Positions 1 to 6,797 of a stretch of DNA of 10,535 bases are shown one piece after another. The translations under genes were made by a program, and so were the position numbers. Under the pieces are notes generated by a model. It ran no database searches. It was not told where the DNA came from and saw only the letters and a program-made list of their open reading frames with translations. Position 1 is the stretch's first letter; each line of letters opens with the position of its first letter. The DNA is from CAZKYX01 sp964557125. Lineage in GTDB: Bacteria > Patescibacteriota > Microgenomatia > Levybacterales > GWA1-39-11. The stretch is from contig CAZKYX010000036.1 of assembly GCA_964557125.1 (NCBI GenBank), positions 1 through 10,535 on the forward strand, read 5' to 3'.

Positions 1-92
1 GCTGCTCTTTTTTGAAAAAGGGGAGAAAAAAGGGAGAATTAATGTCTGACATACAATCCTATTAAACAGCATTTATGATGTGTACACAATCA

Positions 93-101
93 TGGTATTA
101 T
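93..101 (+). promoter_or_regulatory. Extended -10 promoter for a probably leaderless gene
   Basis: TG-G-TATTAT (TG at 93-94, hexamer 96-101, 5/6 to TATAAT). Only six bases (102-107) separate the hexamer from the ATG at 108, so the expected transcription start falls on the start codon itself. The -35 region is weak (TTATGA around 73-78, with 17 nt spacing). No Shine-Dalgarno sequence precedes the ATG, which fits leaderless translation. Inferred from sequence only. Confidence 0.5.
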
Positions 102-107
102 TAAATA

Positions 108-875
108 ATGGATCAACTATTTCTCATGCTATTCATCTCTTTATGTATTCAGGCAATTTTCTTTGTGTTTGCTTTCCTTCTTAAAACCGATAAGGTAACA
201 GATCTTTCATATGGTCTATCATTCTTTATAATAGCTTGCACATCGCTTTATCTAAGAAAGGATTATGAATCTAGTAATATATTACTAACTACGCTTATTT
301 CCGTTTGGGCACTAAGAATAACTGGATATTTGTTTATAAGAATTCTTAAGATGAAAAGAGACAAGAGGTTTGATGATATCCGTGAAAGTTTCAAAAAATT
401 TTCTCGCTTTTGGATACTTCAGGGAATTACAGTCTGGGTTATTCTTCTACCCGCTTTACTTTATATGCAGTCTCCTCTAGAAAAATCGATTACCTTTTAC
501 ACAATTGTTGGAATCTTCATTTTTGCTTTCGGTTTAATAATTGAGACAATCGCTGATTCACAAAAATTTTCATATAAGAAAACTCATCCTGATAAGTGGA
601 CTAATATTGGCCTATGGAAATATTCAAGACACCCCAACTATTTTGGCGAAATGCTATGTTGGTGGGGATTATTTGTTTATTGCCTACCATATCTCAACGG
701 TTGGAATTTTCTAGCTATCCTAGGTCCCATCTTTATAACATTTCTGTTACTTTTCGTTAGTGGCATACCACCCTTGGAAAAGAGTTATGAAATGAAATAT
801 GGTTCAAATAAGCAGTACACAGAATACCGAACAAAAACAAATTCACTTGTGCCACTTCCATTTAAGCTTTTTTAA
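108..875 (+). CDS. DUF1295 / steroid 5-alpha-reductase-like integral membrane protein
   Basis: A 255-residue polytopic membrane protein. Hydrophobic segments lie at roughly residues 5-25, 35-48, 58-80, 103-120, 128-148, 183-195 and 200-222. The C-terminal half carries the family hallmark RHPNYFGE (174-181) followed by a Trp-rich helix, and then PPLEKSYEMKYG (221-232). An upstream DKRFDDIRE (86-94) is also typical of DUF1295. The family is related to 5-alpha-reductase and isoprenylcysteine methyltransferase folds, and members are thought to be NAD(P)H-linked reductases of lipid-like substrates; the true substrate is unknown. Length is normal for the family (about 250-270). The start is supported by a -10 box six bases upstream. 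It lies 36 bp before the helicase gene on the same strand, but each gene has its own -10 box, so co-transcription is not required. Family call is firm, function is not. Confidence 0.85.
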   Translation: MDQLFLMLFISLCIQAIFFVFAFLLKTDKVTDLSYGLSFFIIACTSLYLRKDYESSNILLTTLISVWALRITGYLFIRILKMKRDKRFDDIRESFKKFSRFWILQGITVWVILLPALLYMQSPLEKSITFYTIVGIFIFAFGLIIETIADSQKFSYKKTHPDKWTNIGLWKYSRHPNYFGEMLCWWGLFVYCLPYLNGWNFLAILGPIFITFLLLFVSGIPPLEKSYEMKYGSNKQYTEYRTKTNSLVPLPFKLF

Positions 876-897
876 ACATATCTAAACTTCCTTAATC

Positions 898-906
898 TGC
901 TAAAAT
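898..906 (+). promoter_or_regulatory. Extended -10 promoter for the helicase-nuclease gene
   Basis: TG-C-TAAAAT (TG at 898-899, hexamer 901-906, 5/6 to consensus) lies five bases before the GTG at 912, so transcription would begin at or next to the start codon. There is no convincing -35 box at 16-18 nt, consistent with an extended -10 type promoter. There is also no Shine-Dalgarno sequence. The same geometry is seen at 108 and 6791. Confidence 0.45.
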
Positions 907-911
907 AAGTC

Positions 912-3845
912 GTGATTAAAGACACAATACTTAACCCAGAACAAAGAAAAGCGGTAGAACATGGAAATGGACCGCTCTTGATAATTGCAGGGGCAGGAAC
1001 AGGAAAAACTACTGTTGTTACGCAACGAATAGAGCACCTTATCTCAAAAGGTCTAGCATTGCCAGAAGAGATTCTAGCGCTTACATTTACCGAAAAGGCA
1101 ACTTCTGAGATGACCGAACGCATTGATAAAATCTTACCTTTAGGATACACCGAAATGTGGATATCAACCTTTCATTCTTTCTGCGATATGATATTACGAG
1201 CAGAAGGTCTTGAGATTGGCCTTAACCCATCATATAGACTTCTGACTGAAGCTGAGAGCATACTCTTGCTAAGAAAAAATCTTTTTAAGCTGCAGCTTGA
1301 TTACTACCGACCACTGGGTAACCCAACAAAATTCCTAGAAGCGCTTTTGCAACACTTCTCCAGACTCTCTGATGAAGACGTTACACCAAATGAGTATGAA
1401 AGTTTTACAAAAAAGGCCCCGAAAGAAATTGATGCAGATGGTGAAATTTTAGACGCAAAGCAATTAAAGGAATTGTCACAAGCTTATGCGCAATATTCCG
1501 AAATAAAAGCACGAGAAGGATTTATGGATTTTTCAGACCTAGTATCCAATGTGCTAAAGTTATTCCGAGAAAGACCAAACGTACTAAAAAAGTATCAGCA
1601 TAAATTTAAATATATTCTAGTTGACGAATTTCAGGACACAAATTTTTCTCAAAACAGACTAGCCATTTTGCTAGCTGGCAAAAGAAGGAATATTACTGTT
1701 GTTGCCGATGATGATCAAGCTATATACCGCTGGCGAGGAGCCGCAATTTCAAATGTTATACAATTTCGAAAAAATTTTCCAGGAGCTAAAATAATCAGTC
1801 TTACGAGTAACTATAGATCCACTCAAAAAATATTAGATGGTGCATATCTTATGATTCAGAATAATAATCCGAATAGACTTGAGTATTCAGAGAAAATTAA
1901 CAAAAAACTTATCTCGGAACGAAATATAAAGGGAAAGGACATAGAATTTATTCACACAACTAGACTGGACGAAGAAGCAGAAAAAATAGCTGAGAAAATT
2001 TCAGATCTTGTTAGTAGCGGAGAGTATACATACAAGAATATTGCAGTTCTTGTTAGAGCTAACAATCATGCACATCCAATAACTAACTTTCTTCAAAGGC
2101 AAAAAATTCCATTCCAATTTCTAGGACCAAGCCAACTATTCCAGCAAGAGGCAATAAAAGATCTTATCGCATACCTGAAAGTTCTTACTGATGTGACAGA
2201 TGATGTATCACTTTTTCGTGTTCTTTCAATGGACATATTTGCAGTACCTCAACTGGAACTTAATTATTTATTGGGTTTGGCGAAGAAAAATAATCTAACA
2301 TTATTCGAAAGCATTGAACAAACAAAAGATTCATACATAAAAAAAGAGACACAAGAGAAGCTTACTGAAATTCGAAAACTTATCATTTCACATGTTGCAA
2401 AATCAAGAACAGAAACCGCTGGTCAAATACTGTATTACTTTCTTGTAGAGTCTGGCATATATGAACAACTTCTTAACTATAAGAATCAGCAAGAAGAAAA
2501 ATCTGCTTTAAGCATCGCCAAATTTTTTGATAGGCTAAAAAACTTTGAGTACTCCGGTGAAACAACAGGCATTTATCCTGTTGTTGAATGGATAGACCTA
2601 ATGACTCAGCTTGGAGATAGCCCAACTGTTGCAGATACTGATTTTAAAGAATTTGATGCAGTGAATGTGTTGACTGTGCACTCAAGCAAAGGTCTTGAGT
2701 TTCCGATAGTCTTTGTTGTAAATCTTGTTGTCGAAAGATTTCCGGGAAGGGACAGAAAGGAAAAAATTCCGCTTCCAAAGGAATTAGTAAAAACTGAAAC
2801 GAATGTAAAACTGAAAAATAAAACGGAAATTGAAATCGTACCTGCCAACTACCATCTTCAAGAAGAACGGAGACTTTTTTATGTTGCAATGACAAGGGCT
2901 CGTGATCAACTGTTTCTTACAGCTGCTTCATTTTATGGAGAAGGAAAACGCGAAAAGAAAATTTCCCCTTTCGTTTTCGAAGCTATTCCACACGCTTTGG
3001 TTAAAAAAACAGCAAGTACTAAAGTGCAACAACTAACACTTCTTGATGTTGCCTCACACTATACTGATGTCAAGCAGAAGGAGCAGGAACTAACAGCGCA
3101 TGAGGTGAAAAGCATTTCGTTTTCTCAACTACAATCGTTTGATGTGTGCCCTCTTCACTATAAAGCAAGATATATTCTAGGAATTCCTACTCCGGCATCA
3201 TCAGCGCAAAGTTTTGGAATATCTCTACATACTGTGCTTGCAGAATATTCAAGAAAATCATCAGCAAAAAAGAAAATGAGTAAAGAGGAGCTATTAGAAA
3301 TTCTTAACACCACATGGTCATCACAAGGTTTTAGTAGCAAAGAGCATGAGAAAAAAGCAAAGGAAAGAGCAATTCAAATTGTTTCTAATTTTTATGACAA
3401 AGAAGCTCAAGATAAGATTATGCCTGAGCAAATTGAAATGCCGTTTGCTTTTTATTTGAAAAACAAACTAAGAGTTACGGGAAAGATTGACAGAATTGAT
3501 AGAAAAGCCGATGGTACACTTGAAATTATTGATTACAAAACGGGAAATATTGATTCTGCAATTAAAAGTTCTTATAAATTCCAGCTCGGAATATATGCAT
3601 TAGCAGCTGAAAGAATTAACCATCCACTTTTTAGAAGAGGCGAAAAAAATAAAATTCTGTTGTCACTTTACTACATTGAATCTGGAAAAAAAATAACGAC
3701 GGAAATTACTGATAAAGAACTAGTGACAATTGAAGAAAAAATAATAGAAAAAGTAAATGCTATCGAGAAAAGTGAGTTCTTATGTTCAAAAAATTTGCTT
3801 TGCAAAAATTGTGAATACCGGCTTCTCTGTACGTCTCCTAATTAA
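912..3845 (+). CDS. UvrD/PcrA-family helicase fused to a PD-(D/E)XK nuclease with a probable Fe-S cluster
   Basis: A 977-residue protein starting at GTG. All superfamily 1A helicase motifs are present: Q motif LNPEQRKAV (7-15), Walker A AGAGTGKT (26-33), DEFQD (238-242), DDDQAIYRWRGA (266-277), LTSNYRS (297-303), VHSSKGLEF (589-597) and RRLFYVAMTRAR (653-664). The C-terminal third is a PD-(D/E)XK nuclease: GKIDRID (857-863) and IDYKTG (873-878) supply Asp/Asp/Lys catalytic residues. Cys746 (in DVCP) together with C958-x5-C964-x2-C967-x5-C973 matches the iron-sulfur staple known in AddB and Cas4 nucleases. Helicase-plus-nuclease chains are known in AddA and mycobacterial AdnAB; here an active helicase and an Fe-S nuclease sit in one chain with no partner subunit nearby. 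The likely role is double-strand-break end resection or other DNA repair. The GTG start is preferred because the Q motif begins at residue 7. Its end overlaps the convergent HD gene by 8 bp. Confidence 0.93.
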   Translation: MIKDTILNPEQRKAVEHGNGPLLIIAGAGTGKTTVVTQRIEHLISKGLALPEEILALTFTEKATSEMTERIDKILPLGYTEMWISTFHSFCDMILRAEGLEIGLNPSYRLLTEAESILLLRKNLFKLQLDYYRPLGNPTKFLEALLQHFSRLSDEDVTPNEYESFTKKAPKEIDADGEILDAKQLKELSQAYAQYSEIKAREGFMDFSDLVSNVLKLFRERPNVLKKYQHKFKYILVDEFQDTNFSQNRLAILLAGKRRNITVVADDDQAIYRWRGAAISNVIQFRKNFPGAKIISLTSNYRSTQKILDGAYLMIQNNNPNRLEYSEKINKKLISERNIKGKDIEFIHTTRLDEEAEKIAEKISDLVSSGEYTYKNIAVLVRANNHAHPITNFLQRQKIPFQFLGPSQLFQQEAIKDLIAYLKVLTDVTDDVSLFRVLSMDIFAVPQLELNYLLGLAKKNNLTLFESIEQTKDSYIKKETQEKLTEIRKLIISHVAKSRTETAGQILYYFLVESGIYEQLLNYKNQQEEKSALSIAKFFDRLKNFEYSGETTGIYPVVEWIDLMTQLGDSPTVADTDFKEFDAVNVLTVHSSKGLEFPIVFVVNLVVERFPGRDRKEKIPLPKELVKTETNVKLKNKTEIEIVPANYHLQEERRLFYVAMTRARDQLFLTAASFYGEGKREKKISPFVFEAIPHALVKKTASTKVQQLTLLDVASHYTDVKQKEQELTAHEVKSISFSQLQSFDVCPLHYKARYILGIPTPASSAQSFGISLHTVLAEYSRKSSAKKKMSKEELLEILNTTWSSQGFSSKEHEKKAKERAIQIVSNFYDKEAQDKIMPEQIEMPFAFYLKNKLRVTGKIDRIDRKADGTLEIIDYKTGNIDSAIKSSYKFQLGIYALAAERINHPLFRRGEKNKILLSLYYIESGKKITTEITDKELVTIEEKIIEKVNAIEKSEFLCSKNLLCKNCEYRLLCTSPN

Positions 3846-4509
3846 TCCCTAGCCTTGCAATTGCAAGTTTCATTTCTTTCAATAGGTAATCTGTTGCTTC
3901 TGGGAACACATCTCTTGTTGTTTCAAACAAAGGAAAATATTCATGAATAGTTTCGTGAATAATTTTCATTTGATTTTCTTTACTACGGGCACCAAGCGTT
4001 CTGAGATTGTGCAGTCTATCTGCCATTTTGACAACGATTGTTCTTGGTCCACCTTCCGCTAATTGGGGATGGTATACATCATCCTTATGTTTTTTATCAC
4101 AAATTTCTACACCATCAACAAATGGCTTTGTAAGGGCGAGTGTAATTCTTGATGTCTCCTGACCAAACCAATTCTCAATCATTGTTCCACCCTGAGCTCT
4201 TATTTCAGAATTAGTTCTACCTTCTATTTCTCCACGAATATCGGTATCCTCTATTGCGTCATGCAAAAAAGCGGCAGCACCTAAAATGGGATCTTTAACC
4301 CCTGCTTCATCGAAAAGAATATTAAAAACACTTCTTACATGTTCAAAATAGCGTTCCCCATCTTCTCGTAAATCTTCTCTGTGTGCTTCTTTTGCAAGAT
4401 TGTAAGCTCTTCTTATATGAACTTGATGATTGTAAGGCAGTGTTGAAATTCTTTTTTCAAAGGAAGCTCTATTTTCTATTGTAGGTTGTATTGATTCGTG
4501 AGACCGCAT
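3838..4509 (-). CDS. Stand-alone HD-domain hydrolase, SpoT/RelA hydrolase-like
   Basis: A 223-residue cytosolic protein made almost entirely of one HD domain. Signature residues of the (p)ppGpp hydrolase family are visible: H57 in the ERYFEHV segment, FLHDAIEDT (81-89, giving the H83-D84 metal pair and E87-D88), and VVKMADRLHNLRT (159-171). This is the HDxxED and KxADRxxNxRT pattern of SpoT and of small alarmone hydrolases. No synthetase, TGS or ACT domain follows, so only phosphohydrolase activity is expected. (p)ppGpp as substrate is an inference; other nucleotides are possible. The ATG at 4509 is the only Met near the N-terminus and has no clear Shine-Dalgarno site. The gene follows the RNase P RNA on the same strand by about 55 bp and may be read from that promoter, although a CATAAT box at 4520-4525 could be its own. 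Its TAG stop overlaps the end of the helicase gene. Confidence 0.85.
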   Translation of the reverse strand: MRSHESIQPTIENRASFEKRISTLPYNHQVHIRRAYNLAKEAHREDLREDGERYFEHVRSVFNILFDEAGVKDPILGAAAFLHDAIEDTDIRGEIEGRTNSEIRAQGGTMIENWFGQETSRITLALTKPFVDGVEICDKKHKDDVYHPQLAEGGPRTIVVKMADRLHNLRTLGARSKENQMKIIHETIHEYFPLFETTRDVFPEATDYLLKEMKLAIARLGIN

Positions 4510-4522
4510 CGTATATAAAATT

Positions 4523-4552
4523 ATGGAAGGAAGTTATCACGCCCTCTTCCAT
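4523..4552 (-). terminator. Possible hairpin after RNase P RNA (weak terminator or processing site)
   Basis: Inverted repeat ATGGAAG (4523-4529) / CTTCCAT (4546-4552), a 7-bp stem with a 16-nt loop. On the - strand it is followed by an AATTTTATAT tract rather than a clean U-run. It could attenuate read-through from rnpB into the HD gene or mark the precursor 3' end. The long loop and poor T-tract make this weak. Confidence 0.3.
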
Positions 4553-4564
4553 ATGCTTTATTAT

Positions 4565-4940
4565 CCCTTAGGAAGAGGGTAAGCCGGATTCTGTATCTCG
4601 ACCATAATCTATCTCAGATGTGTCAGTTAAGTCACTTCCGTCCCGCTTTAGGCGGGATGCCCTCATGCTTTGATGTTTCTGCCATAGGCAGATGGTAACG
4701 CCCCACATCAGTCGGAGGTTGCAGCAGGTGGGATTGCCCGTTTCACTTCCACTCGTCTCTGTTGCTCTCAGGTTTTGTTAATTCAAAACCTGTTTTGGAC
4801 TGCACATGTGGATAAACAGTCCAATCACCAGCTATTACCAGTCGGAGCTTGCGCCCCATCCCTTGCGTTAATGCTGTCCGGACTTTCCTCCCCACCTTCG
4901 CTAAAGCTATGGCGGGGTAATGGTCCTTCTTCCTAAGGTA
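4565..4940 (-). ncRNA. rnpB: RNase P RNA, the catalytic RNA of tRNA 5' processing
   Basis: About 375 nt, read on the - strand. The universal 5' core GAGGAAAGTCCGGAC lies at 4875-4889. The 3' core ACAGAATCCGGCTTAC lies at 4580-4595, preceded by ATGGTCGAG. The terminal helix P1 is exact: CCTTAGGAAG at the 5' end (4929-4938) pairs with CTTCCTAAGG at the 3' end (4566-4575). A P3-like arm (4890-4917) closes with seven pairs, one of them a G-U wobble. The conserved CAACAGAGACGAG segment is present near 4755-4767. Variable arms include small hairpins at 4642-4658 (TCCCGC/GCGGGA) and 4679-4691 (CTGCC/GGCAG). The layout resembles the ancestral type A but I could not model every helix, so subtype is uncertain. 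Together with a protein partner (RnpA, not in this window) it removes 5' leaders from pre-tRNAs. It sits between miaA and the HD gene on the same strand. Confidence 0.95.
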
Positions 4941-4945
4941 AAGCT

Positions 4946-4974
4946 ATTATATCACAAGGCAAAGATCCGGACAA
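4946..4974 (-). promoter_or_regulatory. Promoter of rnpB
   Basis: On the - strand there is a perfect TATAAT (4946-4951) and, after exactly 17 nt, TTGTCC (4969-4974, 4/6 to TTGACA). The predicted start, 7 nt downstream at about 4939, coincides with the first base before helix P1. The -35 begins only 7 bp beyond the miaA stop and lies inside a 10-nt motif that recurs at 5946-5955. Confidence 0.8.
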
Positions 4975-4981
4975 CCTATAG

Positions 4982-5905
4982 TTAAGTTTGTTGTATTTTT
5001 GAGGTTAAATACTTCTCGATTTTACTATTAAATTGATCTTTGCTTACATCAAACCAAACAACATTGCCATATTTTCTAAACCAAGTCATTTGATTTTTTG
5101 CATGCCTATACTCAGATATCTTCCATCGATATATTGCCTCTTTAAGTGATAATTCTTTATTAAAAAATGCAAACAACTGCTTATAACCATTAGCATTTTT
5201 TACTTGAGGTGTAAGGTTTGAATAATTACAAAACAACTCCCCAGCTTCTCTAAGCGCACCTTGATCAATACGCTTTTGAACGCGTTTGTCTATCCGCTCC
5301 TTTAAAATTTCATGTGGAGCGAACAATCCAATGACCAAACTCTTAAATGTTTTCTCTTTAATGATTCTTGATTTTTGATTTTTGATTTTTCCAACCTCAA
5401 TAGCTCGAATAAGCCTTCTCTTATTGTTTATGTCTGAATTATTCAAGCTGTCGAATTTTTTCGGATTAAGTTTTTTAAGTTTTGTTTGAAGTTTTTCAAC
5501 TGTTGATTTTTCTAGTTCCAAACGAAGTTTTATATTTGGTTTTACCTCTGTATCCAAACCTTCTATAAGTGACTTTATGTAAAGCCCAGTACCTCCTACA
5601 AGAATTGGTAACTTGTCTGAATGTATTATTTGGCTAATTGCCTTGCTTGCTTCACTAGCAAATTCATGAGCAGAATATGATTGAGTGGGAGGTAATATAT
5701 CAATTAGAAGTGGTGTAAGTGAAAAATCAGCGGGTTTGTCCTTACCTGAAATAATATCCAATCCCGTAAATACTTGAATTGAATCGGCACTGATAAGAGC
5801 GCCATTGAGCTTTTGGGCAAGGGAAAGTGCAAGTTCTGTTTTACCAACACCGGTAGGTCCAACAATACATAAGAGTTTATTTTTCACCTCAGTATTGTAC
5901 AACAC
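4982..5905 (-). CDS. miaA: tRNA dimethylallyltransferase (A37 prenylation)
   Basis: A 307-residue enzyme that transfers a dimethylallyl group from DMAPP to N6 of adenosine 37 in tRNAs reading UNN codons. Visible motifs are the P-loop GPTGVGKT (16-23), SADSIQVF (39-46) with the catalytic Asp41, GGTGLYIKSL (104-113) with Thr106, the substrate-tunnel segment NNKRRLIRAIEV, and the C-terminal NANGYKQL and HAKNQMTWFRK segments typical of MiaA. Length is normal. The start given is GTG; a second GTG at codon 7 would still leave the P-loop intact, so the exact start is unsettled. No good Shine-Dalgarno site is seen. It follows the HU gene by 59 bp on the same strand and may be co-transcribed with it. 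A 7-bp tandem repeat (5363-5390) lies inside the coding region and gives a Lys/Ile/Gln-rich insert around residues 173-181. Confidence 0.95.
   Translation of the reverse strand: MLYNTEVKNKLLCIVGPTGVGKTELALSLAQKLNGALISADSIQVFTGLDIISGKDKPADFSLTPLLIDILPPTQSYSAHEFASEASKAISQIIHSDKLPILVGGTGLYIKSLIEGLDTEVKPNIKLRLELEKSTVEKLQTKLKKLNPKKFDSLNNSDINNKRRLIRAIEVGKIKNQKSRIIKEKTFKSLVIGLFAPHEILKERIDKRVQKRIDQGALREAGELFCNYSNLTPQVKNANGYKQLFAFFNKELSLKEAIYRWKISEYRHAKNQMTWFRKYGNVVWFDVSKDQFNSKIEKYLTSKIQQT
5363..5390 (+). repeat. Four tandem 7-bp units inside miaA
   Basis: GATTCTT followed by three exact copies of GATTTTT. Three units are 21 bp, so gain or loss of three copies would keep frame; single-unit slippage would break the gene. 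On the coding strand it encodes a basic stretch in a non-conserved part of MiaA. Confidence 0.85.
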
Positions 5906-5949
5906 TTAGAACCTACACCGCTATGAAATAGCTATTCTTCTTGGAGGAC

Positions 5950-5962
5950 AACCTACAACCTG
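5950..5962 (-). repeat. Intergenic repeat, CAGGTTGTAGGTT family
   Basis: The 13-mer CAGGTTGTAGGTT, read on the - strand immediately after the HU stop codon, recurs exactly at 9796-9808 on the + strand. The overlapping 10-mer TAGGTTGTCC (5946-5955) recurs at 4969-4978, across the -35 of rnpB. A 5-bp hairpin (GCTAT/ATAGC, 5920-5932) lies in the same HU-miaA gap. Function unknown. Confidence 0.6.
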
Positions 5963-5964
5963 AT

Positions 5965-6243
5965 TTACTTAATTGCTTTCTTCAAGCTCTTTCCAGGGGT
6001 AAATCCGGGAGCTTTTCTTGCAGAAATGGTAATAGCTTCACCAGTTTTTGGATTTCTCCCCTTTCGTGATTTGCGGCTTCGGACTGAAAATGTACCAAAC
6101 CCAGTGATAACAACCTTCTCACCACGCTTTAAAGAGTCTCGTATTCCATTTAGAAATACTTTGACAGCTTCTTTTGCTGCTTTGTTGGTTAAATTTCCTT
6201 TTTTTGCTACCAATTCTGTAAGTTCTTTCTTTGTTACAGACAT
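5965..6243 (-). CDS. HU-family nucleoid DNA-binding protein
   Basis: A 92-residue basic protein of the HU/IHF fold that binds and bends DNA as a dimer. The N-terminal helix pair (residues 3-38) is followed by GEKVVITGFGTFSVRSR (41-57, the beta-sheet saddle) and the DNA-embracing arm with GRNPKTGE (62-69), where Pro65 is the intercalating residue. The C-terminal PGFTPGKSLKKAIK matches the family closely, and length is typical (about 90). The ATG has a strong Shine-Dalgarno sequence, unlike most genes here. It has its own sigma70-type promoter and a roughly 55-nt leader with two small hairpins, and precedes miaA on the same strand. HU rather than IHF is assumed because only one subunit gene is visible. 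Confidence 0.95.
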   Translation of the reverse strand: MSVTKKELTELVAKKGNLTNKAAKEAVKVFLNGIRDSLKRGEKVVITGFGTFSVRSRKSRKGRNPKTGEAITISARKAPGFTPGKSLKKAIK

Positions 6244-6248
6244 TCAAA

Positions 6249-6258
6249 TCACCCCCTT
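6249..6258 (-). promoter_or_regulatory. Strong ribosome binding site of the HU gene
   Basis: On the - strand AAGGGGGTGAT, closely matching the extended anti-Shine-Dalgarno target AAGGAGGTGAT, ends five bases before the ATG. It is the only strong site I can find upstream of a gene here. It partly overlaps the small CTTT-AGCG-AAAG hairpin, which could modulate access. Confidence 0.8.
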
Positions 6259-6285
6259 TCGCTAAAGCCACGGAGGGCATGCCTC
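6252..6285 (-). repeat. HU leader hairpins with a TTTAGCG-core repeat
   Basis: Two adjacent inverted repeats lie in the HU 5' leader: GGAGG/CCTCC (about 6271-6285 on the + strand) and CTTT/AAAG around the loop AGCG (6257-6268). The latter shares the 11-mer GCTTTAGCGAA with the P3 arm of rnpB (4897-4907), with flanking similarity. It may be a leader regulatory element or a copy of a dispersed repeat. Confidence 0.55.
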
Positions 6286-6306
6286 CAAAAACTTTATCTT
6301 GATATA

Positions 6307-6335
6307 ACAATACAATCTAAATTTTTCCGTGTCAA
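6307..6335 (-). promoter_or_regulatory. Promoter of the HU gene
   Basis: On the - strand there is a perfect TTGACA (6330-6335), a 17-nt spacer, and TATTGT (6307-6312, 4/6). The expected start is near 6300, giving a leader of about 56 nt. The -35 box lies within 25 bp of the end of the upstream hypothetical gene. Confidence 0.7.
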
Positions 6336-6353
6336 GAGAGAGAAAAATAGGGG

Positions 6354-6791
6354 TTATTGCAGCAGTAAATTTGCTACCTCAACAAGAAGGTCTGTGAATA
6401 ATCCTTCGTATTCTAGAACGTCACTACTATCTTTAAGGATTGCATCTACACAACCGACAAGCCTTTGCCCGTTTTCTGAATCAAACGTTGCGGGATTGTG
6501 TGTCAATATCATGAGCTTGCTCATCAATGCCAACTGCCTTTTTTCAAATTTTTCCAGTTGTTTTTTTCCTTTTTTGCCAACTTCAATGGTAACAGCACCT
6601 ACCAATCTATTATAGCCTTGACTATATCCAAGCCAAAATCTGGAATAACTCTTATACTCCTCTTTCTCGCTTTCAGTCATGGCAGCTGCCAATGGCTCAA
6701 CAAATTCAGGACTTATCTCTAGCAATCGTGAAAATCTAGGATCCTGCCTAATCTGCTCATCAATCGGTAATTGCTGTGGGTTTTCTACCAT
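6354..6791 (-). CDS. Hypothetical helical protein
   Basis: A 145-residue protein I do not recognise. No signal peptide or membrane segment is seen. It is acidic at both ends, with a lysine-rich centre (residues 72-86, GKKGKKQLEKFEKRQ). Predicted by eye to be mostly alpha-helical: amphipathic stretches at about 16-48, 50-70, 76-98, 108-122 and 126-145. It has a single Cys (114). Its reality is supported by clean length, a promoter placed correctly for its ATG, and directional packing upstream of the HU gene. TTGACT and TACTAT boxes with a 17-nt spacer end six bases before the ATG, implying a leaderless mRNA. The gene begins 40 bp from the assembly gap, so its upstream neighbour is unknown. The function cannot be inferred from the neighbours. 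Confidence 0.7.
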   Translation of the reverse strand: MVENPQQLPIDEQIRQDPRFSRLLEISPEFVEPLAAAMTESEKEEYKSYSRFWLGYSQGYNRLVGAVTIEVGKKGKKQLEKFEKRQLALMSKLMILTHNPATFDSENGQRLVGCVDAILKDSSDVLEYEGLFTDLLVEVANLLLQ

Positions 6792-6797
6792 GAGGTG

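Noticed and set aside
2..65. Two short frames open at the left edge (ending at 49 and 65) that could be the C-terminus of an upstream gene, and a MSDIQSY mini-ORF at 43 with a purine-rich AAGGGAG site
   Set aside because: Too short to recognise, the two frames compete, and the purine-rich tract could arise by chance in AT-rich DNA. Kept only as a note.
2606..2895. Antisense frames within the helicase gene
   Set aside because: Shadows of a gene with complete motifs on the other strand.
5363..5390. CRISPR-like repeat array
   Set aside because: The units are 7 bp with no spacers and lie inside a coding gene. No other regularly spaced repeats are present in the window.
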